From the NCBI GenBank assembly GCA_019246575.1, contig JAFAQG010000645.1, positions 1 through 5,534 of the forward strand: a stretch of 5,534 bases of DNA. The letters run 5' to 3'. Positions 1-5,534 of the stretch are shown here, one piece after another. The translations under genes were made by a program, and so were the position numbers. Numbering within the stretch: the stretch's first letter is position 1; the number at the start of each line of letters is the position of its first letter. The notes beneath the pieces are model-generated. The model was not told where the DNA came from. It did not search any database and saw nothing but the letters and a program-made list of their open reading frames with translations. The stretch is from Acidobacteriaceae bacterium. Its GTDB lineage: Bacteria; Acidobacteriota; Terriglobia; Bryobacterales; Bryobacteraceae.

Positions 1-2
1 CT

Positions 3-1151
3 CGGGCGAAGGTTCCTGCCGATCTGAAGAAAGGCTACGATGCGGCCGCATCGGACGCAGTTGCGGCCCTGAGACGCTTCAATAGTTTCCTGCAAAAAGA
101 TCTGAGCCAGCGCAATAGCGAATGGCGGCTTGGGGATCAGTTGTATAGAGAGAAGTTCAAACTTACGCTGGCAACGGGCGATTCGCCCCAAAAGGCGCTC
201 ACGGATGCCGAGAGTGCGCTAAGCGAAATACGCGAGAAGATGCGGCGGCAAGCTGTGGACGTGTACGCGAAATATTTCGCAGGTGAAAGTCCGCCCGCGG
301 ACCCGAATACAGTTATTGGGCGTGTCCTGGATCAGATCGCTCGGATTCACGCGAGCAGCTCCGATTATTTCGAGGCGGCGAAACGCGATCTCGCCGATGC
401 CACGGAGTTCGTGCGCCGCAAGCATCTGCTCGCATTACCGGAAAAAAGCAAGCTGGAGGTTATACCGACGCCCGAATTTATGCGGGGCATTTACAGCGTG
501 GGAGGATTCGCGCCCGCGCCCGCGCTCGAACCGCAGCTTGGGTCCTTCTATTGGATAACGCCCTTCACCCCCGACATGAGCGCGGATCGCGTCGAATCGA
601 AGCTCCGCGAATACAACTTTTATGGTCTGAAAATCCTTACGATTCATGAGGCCATGCCCGGCCATTACGTGCAGGCCGAATATGCGAGCGAAGTGCAGCC
701 GAAGTGGCGGGCGGCGCTACGTGCAATTTTCGGGAATGTGCCGTATGTGGAAGGGTGGGCGGTTTACGCGACGCAGCTCATGATCGATGAGGGATACCAA
801 GACACGCCGGAAATGCGGCTTACCTTTGAGAAGCAAATGCTTCGAGTGGTAGCAAACACAATCCTCGACGTTAAGCTTCAAACTATGGGCATGAACGATC
901 AGCAAGCAGTCGACTTGATGATCGATGAGACCTTTCAGGAGAAGGAAGAAGCAGAAAAAAAGCTGCAGCGCGCAAAGCTTTCCTCATGCCAGTTACCTGC
1001 GTATTTTCTAGGGTGGCGCGGCTGGGCCGCGTTGCGTGCCGAGCACGAGAAGCGCGCCGGAGCACAGTTCAACTTAGCAGCATTCCACGAGCGAGCGCTA
1101 AAGGAAGGCACCGTGCCGCTGCCCATATTGGGCGGTATTCAACTCCAATAG
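3..1151 (+). CDS. DUF885 family protein, putative metallopeptidase-like, C-terminal part (5' end outside window)
   Basis: The reading frame is open from the left edge to the TAG at 1149-1151, so 382 C-terminal residues are visible and the true start lies upstream. A TTG at 141 is in frame but is not the start: family-like sequence continues before it (FNSFLQKDLSQRNSEWRLG, then YREKF). The hallmark is HEAMPGHY at visible residues 215-222 (codon H at 645), matching the HExxPGH signature of DUF885 (PF05960), followed by EGWAVYA with a Glu at about residue 250 that could complete a metal site. The tail, with LPAYFLGWRGW and FHERALKEGTVPLPIL, is also typical of the family C-terminus. Members are usually about 550-620 residues, often exported, and their substrates are mostly unknown; peptidase activity is inferred from the motif. 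No frameshift or missing key residue is visible. The signal peptide, if any, is outside the window. Confidence 0.92.
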   Translation, partial: RAKVPADLKKGYDAAASDAVAALRRFNSFLQKDLSQRNSEWRLGDQLYREKFKLTLATGDSPQKALTDAESALSEIREKMRRQAVDVYAKYFAGESPPADPNTVIGRVLDQIARIHASSSDYFEAAKRDLADATEFVRRKHLLALPEKSKLEVIPTPEFMRGIYSVGGFAPAPALEPQLGSFYWITPFTPDMSADRVESKLREYNFYGLKILTIHEAMPGHYVQAEYASEVQPKWRAALRAIFGNVPYVEGWAVYATQLMIDEGYQDTPEMRLTFEKQMLRVVANTILDVKLQTMGMNDQQAVDLMIDETFQEKEEAEKKLQRAKLSSCQLPAYFLGWRGWAALRAEHEKRAGAQFNLAAFHERALKEGTVPLPILGGIQLQ

Positions 1152-1243
1152 CCAATCTGCTGTTGAGGCATCGAGCGGGTTTCCCTTACTCTGGTAGGTA
1201 GCCTGAAAGAAGGCACACTGAAGCGTCGGGGGTTTTCGAGTCG

Positions 1244-2524
1244 GTGAAGTTACTTGCATCGTTGGTGTTTTTCTTTGGCTTGAGCACGGTGTTTGCTCAA
1301 CAGGTGGAGTTGCCGCCGCAGACGGACACTCCCGTAGATACCAGCACGAATCCGATCACACTGGTGACGCCGTTCGAAGGCGGCCGCAACTTTTTCAACT
1401 ACTATGCTTTCCTGAACGGAGTATTCGAAAGGGGCACGAGCGGAATTAACACCACAGGCGTGGAACTTGGCGGGGGCGTGAGCGCCTTCCGGCAGTGGGC
1501 ATCCGCGAACCTGGCGCTCAGCTATAGAGGCGGGTATCGGGCCTACACTGGAAGCTACTCGAGCGGCACCGACCAAGATCTTTCGCTGCTTTACTTCAAG
1601 AGATTGGGGAGAAGGTGGACGCTGACTCTGGGAGAAAATGCAGGAATTCTACTATACGGCGGGGTGTACTACGGCCAGAACCCAACTTTGACCAACACCA
1701 TTCAGACGAACCCGTTTGCTAATGAGACAAAGTTTGCGGCATCGAGCGTTGTATTGACGTACCAGCAATCACGGCGGCTGAGTTACGCGGTCACAGGGGC
1801 GTGGTATTTGTCCCGGTATAACGTGTCGCAGTTGCCAGGCAGCACGTCTCTGGACGCAACGGGTTCAATTTTCTACAGGATTACCCGGCGAACTACTATT
1901 AGCGGTACGTATGGGCGCAGCTATTATCAATTCCAGAGAGGTATCGGCACCTCGGATATCGACAGCATCTATCTCACTGTTTCACACCAATTCGGAAATC
2001 GGTGGAATGTGGGCGTTTCGGGTGGCATCTCGCGTGCCGACTCTTCGGGAATCGCCGCTTTCCCGTTTCAATTGTTCCCCGGGCTTGCGCCGATCTACAT
2101 TGTTGGGGCGTACCACACCAAATCGACATTGCCTTATTTCCAGGCGTTCGCATCGCGCAACTGGCGGCGCTCAAGTATTACCTTCGGCGGCGGCGAAAGC
2201 ATCACTCCGGGCAACGGATTCGTTCTTACTTCCCGGAATATTGGATTAAACGGGCTGTATTCGTATAATCTGGGCAGGTCGAACGTCAGTGCCGGCGGGT
2301 ATTATTCGCGGTTAAGCAGCCTATCCAACGCTGTTGCGACGACAGCGATTTCGTCCGCTCTCGATGTATCCTGGGCCAGCAATATTTTCCGACACATCGG
2401 TGTAAATGCGCGGTACGACTATATTCACTACGGCGCGCTTGGATCCTACGGAGGAACAAACGATAACAGATTGAGCTTCGGATTGTATTACAGCTCGCGG
2501 AGCATCCCCATCGGTCTGTTTTGA
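1244..2524 (+). CDS. Secreted outer-membrane beta-barrel-like protein
   Basis: This 426-residue protein starts with GTG at 1244; a TAG at 1199-1201 closes the frame and no in-frame ATG lies between. The start is fixed by a textbook signal peptide: MKLLASLVFFFGLSTVFA, likely cut after A18 before QQ. The mature protein is rich in Tyr, Ser, Gly and Arg with alternating polar/hydrophobic residues and short turns (for example around residues 85-140, 170-260 and 330-426), as expected for transmembrane beta strands. It has no cysteine-rich or catalytic motif and ends in a terminal Phe (IPIGLF), as outer-membrane barrels recognised by the BAM complex usually do. It therefore probably sits in the outer membrane as a porin-like or export-associated barrel. 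The ribosome site is weak (a G-run at 1228-1232, spacing about 11). The exact family is not recognised; a role in polysaccharide or small-molecule export is possible but not shown. Confidence 0.85.
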   Translation: MKLLASLVFFFGLSTVFAQQVELPPQTDTPVDTSTNPITLVTPFEGGRNFFNYYAFLNGVFERGTSGINTTGVELGGGVSAFRQWASANLALSYRGGYRAYTGSYSSGTDQDLSLLYFKRLGRRWTLTLGENAGILLYGGVYYGQNPTLTNTIQTNPFANETKFAASSVVLTYQQSRRLSYAVTGAWYLSRYNVSQLPGSTSLDATGSIFYRITRRTTISGTYGRSYYQFQRGIGTSDIDSIYLTVSHQFGNRWNVGVSGGISRADSSGIAAFPFQLFPGLAPIYIVGAYHTKSTLPYFQAFASRNWRRSSITFGGGESITPGNGFVLTSRNIGLNGLYSYNLGRSNVSAGGYYSRLSSLSNAVATTAISSALDVSWASNIFRHIGVNARYDYIHYGALGSYGGTNDNRLSFGLYYSSRSIPIGLF

Positions 2525-2539
2525 GTCGCGACGGACACG

Positions 2540-3175
2540 TCATTGAACGTGAGTGCTCCATCGCAGAGCGCTTTCGAGGCGCTCCGCGAAGTTTCCTCCG
2601 GACTCTGTCTGGAGCTGACGCTTTTTGATTGCGAGCGCCGAATCGAGCTCGTGTACAAGCCGCAGCAAGCTCTTGACGTTTGACTCAGTAAGCTTCGCAC
2701 TACCTGGAATTTCGGGCATGGGAAGGTAATGCGTATCGATTCCAAAATCGGTCCGCAAGTCCTCCTGATCTCCAGATTGACGGTCTGTGCCGTTGTCGAA
2801 TTCAGGACCGAAGCAGGAGAGCAGGACTCGTGACGGCCGGAGCTTCCAGTCCGCTTCGAAAACCCACAGATCCCACCAGCTTTCGATTTCAAACGCGAGA
2901 TCAGCGCCGCTGTACTCGTTGAAGATGGGTAGGACTTCGGCTATTTCAAAAGGACCATTCAACGGCCGCTCGAGCAGGGGAGGCTCAGTCAAGTCAATGG
3001 CGAGGATGGAAACAACCGATTGAGGCTGTTCCCGCTGGGAGAAGGGGAAAAGCCGCAGCAGCTTCTCAAATCGGCGCAGACGGTCTGCGCGTCCGCCGGC
3101 ATCGAGCCAAATTGAGAGGAACAGTTGATCGGTCACGCTTCCATTATCGGGCGCAAACCTGTTGAACAAATCCAA
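2540..3175 (-). CDS. Conserved-looking hypothetical protein of unknown function
   Basis: I do not recognise this 211-residue protein. It has no signal peptide or membrane segment and should be cytoplasmic. The middle holds a Trp-rich stretch, ESWWDLWVFEADWKLRPSR (residues about 98-116), followed by VLLSCFGPEFDNG. The C-terminal 45 residues are predicted helical (around NVKSLLRLVHELDSAL and FAERLESALR). The longest frame starts with TTG at 3175 directly after a stop, but AAGGG at 3176-3180 (reverse strand) is better placed, 6 bases from a second TTG at 3169, so the true start may be residue 3; a GTG at 3136 is another option. The gene converges on the barrel gene with a 15-base gap and diverges from the YkgJ/RmuC unit with 69 bases between starts. 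It is preferred over overlapping frames because it is the longest and has normal protein composition. Confidence 0.75.
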   Translation of the reverse strand: MDLFNRFAPDNGSVTDQLFLSIWLDAGGRADRLRRFEKLLRLFPFSQREQPQSVVSILAIDLTEPPLLERPLNGPFEIAEVLPIFNEYSGADLAFEIESWWDLWVFEADWKLRPSRVLLSCFGPEFDNGTDRQSGDQEDLRTDFGIDTHYLPMPEIPGSAKLTESNVKSLLRLVHELDSALAIKKRQLQTESGGNFAERLESALRWSTHVQ

Positions 3176-3186
3176 CCCTTAATGTT

Positions 3187-3213
3187 TTGGACCAAGACTT
3201 TACCTGGGATACT
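3187..3213 (+). promoter_or_regulatory. Candidate extended -10 promoter for the YkgJ-like/RmuC unit
   Basis: In the 69-base divergent gap, TTGGAC at 3187-3192 resembles a -35 box and GATACT at 3208-3213 resembles a -10 box, preceded by TG at 3205-3206 as in extended -10 promoters. The 15-base spacer is short for sigma-70, which lowers confidence. Transcription would begin near 3220, giving a leader of about 25 bases made up almost entirely of the inverted repeat at 3221-3238. No convincing counterpart for the opposing gene was found on the other strand. Confidence 0.3.
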
Positions 3214-3220
3214 GGAATCA

Positions 3221-3238
3221 AGCGGCTAATGTGCCGCT
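3221..3238. repeat. Perfect 6-bp inverted repeat just before the YkgJ-like gene
   Basis: AGCGGC at 3221-3226 and GCCGCT at 3233-3238 are exact reverse complements around the 6-base loop TAATGT. The hairpin ends 6 bases before the ATG at 3245, where a Shine-Dalgarno would normally lie. It could be an operator half-site pair in the divergent control region or an mRNA hairpin affecting initiation. It has no T-run, so it is not an intrinsic terminator. Confidence 0.45.
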
Positions 3239-3244
3239 CGAAAG

Positions 3245-3745
3245 ATGATTACCGACCTAGTGCAGATCAACCGGCTTGGGGAGAAGCAGCGCGAGGAGAA
3301 TGGACGGTTCAGGGTTTGGCTCAAGCGGCACAAATTTGTTGAGCGGCGGCTTAAAGTTATCGCGCAGGAAGCCGAAGAGTCAATTGACTGCACGAGGTGC
3401 GCAAATTGTTGCCGCGTTGCGACAGCAGAGGTGACCTCGCGCGATGCGGAGCGGCTCGCGCGGTATCTGCGCGTGAGTGTAGCGGATTTTTGGCGCGATT
3501 ACACGGTGGAGAGTGAAGGCACGTTCATCTTGAAGCGCAACGAGAACGGATGCATATTCCTCGACGGCGATATGTGTTCCGTTTATGATGTCCGGCCTCA
3601 TGCATGCGAACTGTTTCCGCATCTTGTGAAGGGAACAGGTTCATTGCTGGCCCGTATGTGGCACATGCCCGACCGCGCGGTCTATTGCCCAATCGTGTTC
3701 AACACGCTCGAGCAGTTCAAGATCGAAACAGGTTTTAAGAAATGA
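3245..3745 (+). CDS. YkgJ-family cysteine cluster protein (zinc/iron-chelating domain)
   Basis: This 166-residue protein carries the family signature CxxCxxCC at C49, C52, C55 and C56 (DCTRCANCC), followed by further cysteines at 103, 111, 121 and 148 in the usual context: GCIFLDGDMCSVYDVRPHAC then ELFPH. This matches the zinc/iron-chelating domain family PF03692, once called UPF0153. Members are thought to bind a metal or Fe-S cluster, but their cellular role is poorly defined. The first 45 residues are a charged, basic helical extension. The ATG at 3245 is the most upstream sensible start, with only a poor ribosome site (GAAAG touching the codon) and an inverted repeat in its place; a GTG at 3260 is a weaker alternative. 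Its TGA overlaps the ATG of rmuC (ATGA at 3742-3745), so the two form an operon and this protein may act in the same process. Confidence 0.9.
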   Translation: MITDLVQINRLGEKQREENGRFRVWLKRHKFVERRLKVIAQEAEESIDCTRCANCCRVATAEVTSRDAERLARYLRVSVADFWRDYTVESEGTFILKRNENGCIFLDGDMCSVYDVRPHACELFPHLVKGTGSLLARMWHMPDRAVYCPIVFNTLEQFKIETGFKK

Positions 3746-5007
3746 CGTTTTTGATTGCTTTACTGATCATTGTCGCCGTATGTGCGGCGGGAGTTGCGGT
3801 TTATGAATTAGGCGAAGGGCGGCGGTGGCGGCAAATGGCCGCCGAAGCACGCGAGCAGTGTGAGCAGCAGCGTTCGCAATTAGATGAGGCGCGCCGGTCT
3901 GCCATTCAGCTCGAAGCGGAAAGTGCGAAGAACCGTGAGATTGCCGAGGTTCAATTGAAGCTGCTGACGCAAACGCGCGAGCAGCTCGAGCAGAAATTTC
4001 GATCTCTTGCCGCCGAGGCGCTGCAAACGAATAGTCAAATGTTTCTCGACCGTACGCGCGAGCAGATGCTGAATGTTGTCGAGCCTGTCAATCAATCACT
4101 GCGCCGCTTTGAAGAACAAGTGCGGGAGCTCGAGTTATCTCGGGTGGGCGCGTATGAAAGCATAACGGCGCAGGTGCAGAATCTGACGCAGCTTCAGGAA
4201 AGAGTCCGTCAATCCGCGGACGAGCTGAAGACGGCTCTGCGTTCGCCGATTCAGCGCGGCCGATGGGGCGAGATACAGCTGCGTCGGGTGGTGGAGCTCG
4301 CGGGCATGCTCGAGTACTGCGATTTTTGCGAACAGAAGACGCTGTTTGGCGATAGTAATCAGCGCCCGGACCTGATCGTTCGTTTGCCGAACGATTGCCA
4401 ACTGGTGGTGGATTCCAAGGTTTCGCTCGAAGCGTATTTGCGGGCAATCGAATCGCCGGACGAAGCGCAGCGGGTGCGCTACCTTCGCGAGCATGCGCAG
4501 CAAGTAAAAGCGCACGTGAAGTCGCTGGGCGAGAAATCGTATTGGGAGAGGCTGCCGGGCTCGCCCGATTTCGTAGTTGCCTTTTTGCCGCTGGAGTCAT
4601 TGTTCAGCGCGGCGCTAGAGCACGAGCCTGGCCTGCTGGATGCCGGCATCGAGCGGCGCGTGGTTATTGCCACGCCAACGACGCTGATTACGCTGTTGCT
4701 AACGGTGGCACACGGCTGGCGTCAACACGCACTGAGCGAAGGAGCTGAAAAAATACGCGTCCTCGGGTCCGAGCTGTATACACGTCTTCTGACCATGAGC
4801 GACCATTTCGCGCGCCTGGGGGAGGCGATCGGGAAGACGGTGGCTACTTACAACCAGACTGTTGGGTCGTTGGAACGGAATGTCCTCTCTTCCGCGCGTA
4901 AGCTGAAAGAACTGCGCCCGGCGAATTCGAACGATCTGCAGGAAGTAGAGATCATCGATAGTACCCCACGAAGCTTGGATCAGGCGAAGTGGGTTATGAG
5001 CAATTGA
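3742..5007 (+). CDS. rmuC: DNA recombination protein RmuC
   Basis: RmuC is linked in E. coli to limiting rearrangements at inverted repeats; it is predicted to be a membrane-tethered protein with a restriction-endonuclease-like nuclease domain (PF02646). This copy has 421 residues, a little shorter than the E. coli protein. The order is typical: an N-terminal transmembrane helix (residues 3-20), a long Gln/Glu/Arg-rich coiled coil (about 25-165), then the RmuC domain (about 168-375). Visible domain motifs are RGRWGE (172-177), RPDLIVRLP (208-216) and VVDSKVSLEAYL (222-233); E177, D210, D224 and K226 fit a PD-(D/E)xK active site. YWERLPGSPDFVVAFLPLES and the later VIATPTTL segment are also characteristic. 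The ATG overlaps the upstream TGA by 4 bases, so translation is probably coupled; AGG at 3730-3732 is a weak ribosome site. No defect is visible. Confidence 0.96.
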   Translation: MTFLIALLIIVAVCAAGVAVYELGEGRRWRQMAAEAREQCEQQRSQLDEARRSAIQLEAESAKNREIAEVQLKLLTQTREQLEQKFRSLAAEALQTNSQMFLDRTREQMLNVVEPVNQSLRRFEEQVRELELSRVGAYESITAQVQNLTQLQERVRQSADELKTALRSPIQRGRWGEIQLRRVVELAGMLEYCDFCEQKTLFGDSNQRPDLIVRLPNDCQLVVDSKVSLEAYLRAIESPDEAQRVRYLREHAQQVKAHVKSLGEKSYWERLPGSPDFVVAFLPLESLFSAALEHEPGLLDAGIERRVVIATPTTLITLLLTVAHGWRQHALSEGAEKIRVLGSELYTRLLTMSDHFARLGEAIGKTVATYNQTVGSLERNVLSSARKLKELRPANSNDLQEVEIIDSTPRSLDQAKWVMSN

Positions 5008-5109
5008 TATTCGTCCGAAGCTGATGGGTACCCGACCGAGATGACGGATTCTCACTCCCTACGGGACGCGACCTTCAAACGCATTAGTACTTTTTGCTTT
5101 CTGTTCGTG

Positions 5110-5139
5110 TTGACGCCATAGAGCTCCGCGTAGGATAGT
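5110..5139 (+). promoter_or_regulatory. Candidate sigma-70-type promoter for the gene at 5320
   Basis: TTGACG at 5110-5115 matches five of six bases of the -35 consensus and GATAGT at 5134-5139 matches four of six of the -10, with an 18-base spacer. Transcription would start near 5146, leaving a leader of about 175 bases before the GTG at 5320. It is the best promoter match I found in the window, but it is judged by eye only. Confidence 0.4.
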
Positions 5140-5302
5140 AGCTCGACATCCAGAAGTGAGCTGCTCGAGTCGCGTGGCCGTTGAGGTCGCGCACACCGCC
5201 AGACATGACGGCTCCGGATACGGCATCATAACCAGATCAAGGAAATCATTGGCCAGCTGAATGAGCGGCTGGGACAGAATGCGCGGGCCATCCGCGGCTG
5301 CG

Positions 5303-5310
5303 AAAGGAGA
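5303..5310 (+). promoter_or_regulatory. Strong Shine-Dalgarno that fixes the GTG start at 5320
   Basis: AAAGGAGA is the strongest ribosome-binding match in the window. Its spacing of 9 bases suits the GTG at 5320. The ATG at 5312 is only one base away, too close, and would give just three codons, so the site supports GTG as the start. Confidence 0.7.
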
Positions 5311-5319
5311 AATGCAGAA

Positions 5320-5534
5320 GTGAAACGATTTAGTACTCTGCTAGTACACGTTGTCGTTATAAGTCTAGTTACCTCACCAGAGAGTGCGTTTGCCCAACCA
5401 TCGGGGAGCGGGACTTCCGGAGGGCGCAACGCCCTATTGACGCCGGTTAATGTGCAGCCGCCTGGCGTTGACGATGGGCCGCAAGCGACGATTGCGACGC
5501 CCGTGTCAGGCGACATACTCAGCGGGATTGCGGC
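5320..5534 (+). CDS. Exported protein of unknown function, N-terminal part (3' end outside window)
   Basis: Seventy-one N-terminal residues are visible, with no stop before the right edge. The GTG start is supported by the Shine-Dalgarno at 5303-5310 and by the signal peptide that follows at once: basic MKRF, a hydrophobic core (about residues 6-18) and a likely signal peptidase I site after SAFA at residue 25, before QPSG. No cysteine follows, so it is not a lipoprotein. The mature start is Gly/Ser/Pro-rich and low in complexity (GSGTSGGRN, then QPPGVDDGP), like a linker before a folded domain that is out of view. The frame also stays open upstream to 5209 but without ATG, GTG or TTG, and an extension would bury the signal peptide. 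The product cannot be named from this part; it should be periplasmic or outer-membrane. The antisense frame over 5226-5516 lacks these signals and is judged a shadow. Confidence 0.75.
   Translation, partial: MKRFSTLLVHVVVISLVTSPESAFAQPSGSGTSGGRNALLTPVNVQPPGVDDGPQATIATPVSGDILSGIA

Larger units (their letters stand above)
5008..5319. other. 312-base region without a convincing gene: promoter candidate, mini-ORFs, no clear terminator
   Basis: No ORF of normal size, tRNA or known RNA was recognised here. After the RmuC stop there is only a short palindrome (GGGTACCC, 5026-5033) and no T-tract hairpin. Three mini-ORFs lie on the + strand: 26 codons at 5041-5121, 8 codons at 5205-5231, and 20 codons at 5261-5323 whose TGA overlaps the downstream GTG. 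A promoter-like pair lies at 5110-5139. The stretch most likely holds the 3' end of the RmuC transcript followed by the control region and long leader of the gene at 5320. Confidence 0.6.

Noticed and set aside
141..143. TTG as the start of the DUF885 protein.
   Set aside because: The frame is open to the window edge and family-like sequence continues upstream, so the TTG is internal.
1163..1192. Promoter-like pair TTGAGG and TACTCT, 18 bases apart, before the barrel gene.
   Set aside because: The -10 matches only three of six bases, which is expected by chance in a 92-base gap.
1201..1214. Small hairpin GCCT-GAAAGA-AGGC after the DUF885 gene, a possible terminator.
   Set aside because: A 4-bp stem without a following T-run is too weak to support a terminator.
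2536..2551. Inverted repeat CACGT / ACGTG between the converging genes, a possible bidirectional terminator.
   Set aside because: The stem is only 5 bp, there is no T-run on either side, and it lies over the last codons and stop of the minus-strand gene.
2488..2892. Minus-strand 134-codon frame overlapping the end of the barrel gene and the hypothetical gene.
   Set aside because: It overlaps two better-supported genes, its composition (Ser/Arg/Cys rich) is shadow-like, and it has no good start signal.
4088..4600. Long minus-strand open frame (170 codons) opposite RmuC.
   Set aside because: It lies wholly inside a confidently identified RmuC gene, is rich in Pro/Ala/Arg as antisense frames of GC-rich genes are, and has no recognisable domain.
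5226..5516. Minus-strand 96-codon frame covering the end of the window.
   Set aside because: The opposite strand carries a strong Shine-Dalgarno and a clear signal peptide, so this is an antisense shadow.

Overview
The window reads as a moderately GC-rich bacterial chromosome fragment, most likely from the Acidobacteriota (Koribacter/Solibacter-like). That placement is an inference from style: a DUF885 metallopeptidase-like protein, a Gram-negative outer-membrane barrel with a 'VFA-QQ' signal cleavage, several GTG/TTG starts, and an unrecognised protein of a type common in that phylum. No marker gene confirms it. I see no tRNA, rRNA, CRISPR array, insertion sequence, integrase or phage gene, so this looks like ordinary chromosomal background rather than a mobile island.

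Layout. Position 3 to 1151 (+) is the C-terminal part of a DUF885-family protein cut by the left window edge. After a 92-base gap, 1244-2524 (+) encodes a secreted protein with the look of an outer-membrane beta-barrel. It converges, with only 15 bases between stops, on 2540-3175 (-), a 211-residue protein of unknown function. That gene diverges from a compact two-gene unit on the + strand: 3245-3745, a YkgJ-like CxxCxxCC zinc/iron-chelating-domain protein, and 3742-5007, RmuC. Their start and stop overlap by 4 bases (ATGA), so they are almost certainly co-transcribed and translationally coupled. From 5008 to 5319 there is no convincing gene, but there is a good sigma-70-type promoter candidate (TTGACG-18-GATAGT) and several mini-ORFs. 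At 5320 a further exported protein starts with a GTG and a strong Shine-Dalgarno; it runs off the right edge.

How they might work together. The only clear functional unit is YkgJ-like + RmuC, pairing a cysteine-cluster metal-binding protein with a membrane-anchored, coiled-coil, nuclease-fold recombination-limiting protein. The two exported proteins (1244 and 5320) and the peptidase-like protein point to envelope functions, but nothing in the sequence ties them to each other. I do not see a clear undescribed system. The least explained items are the orphan protein at 2540-3175, the hairpin just before the YkgJ/RmuC unit, and the 312-base leader region before 5320.
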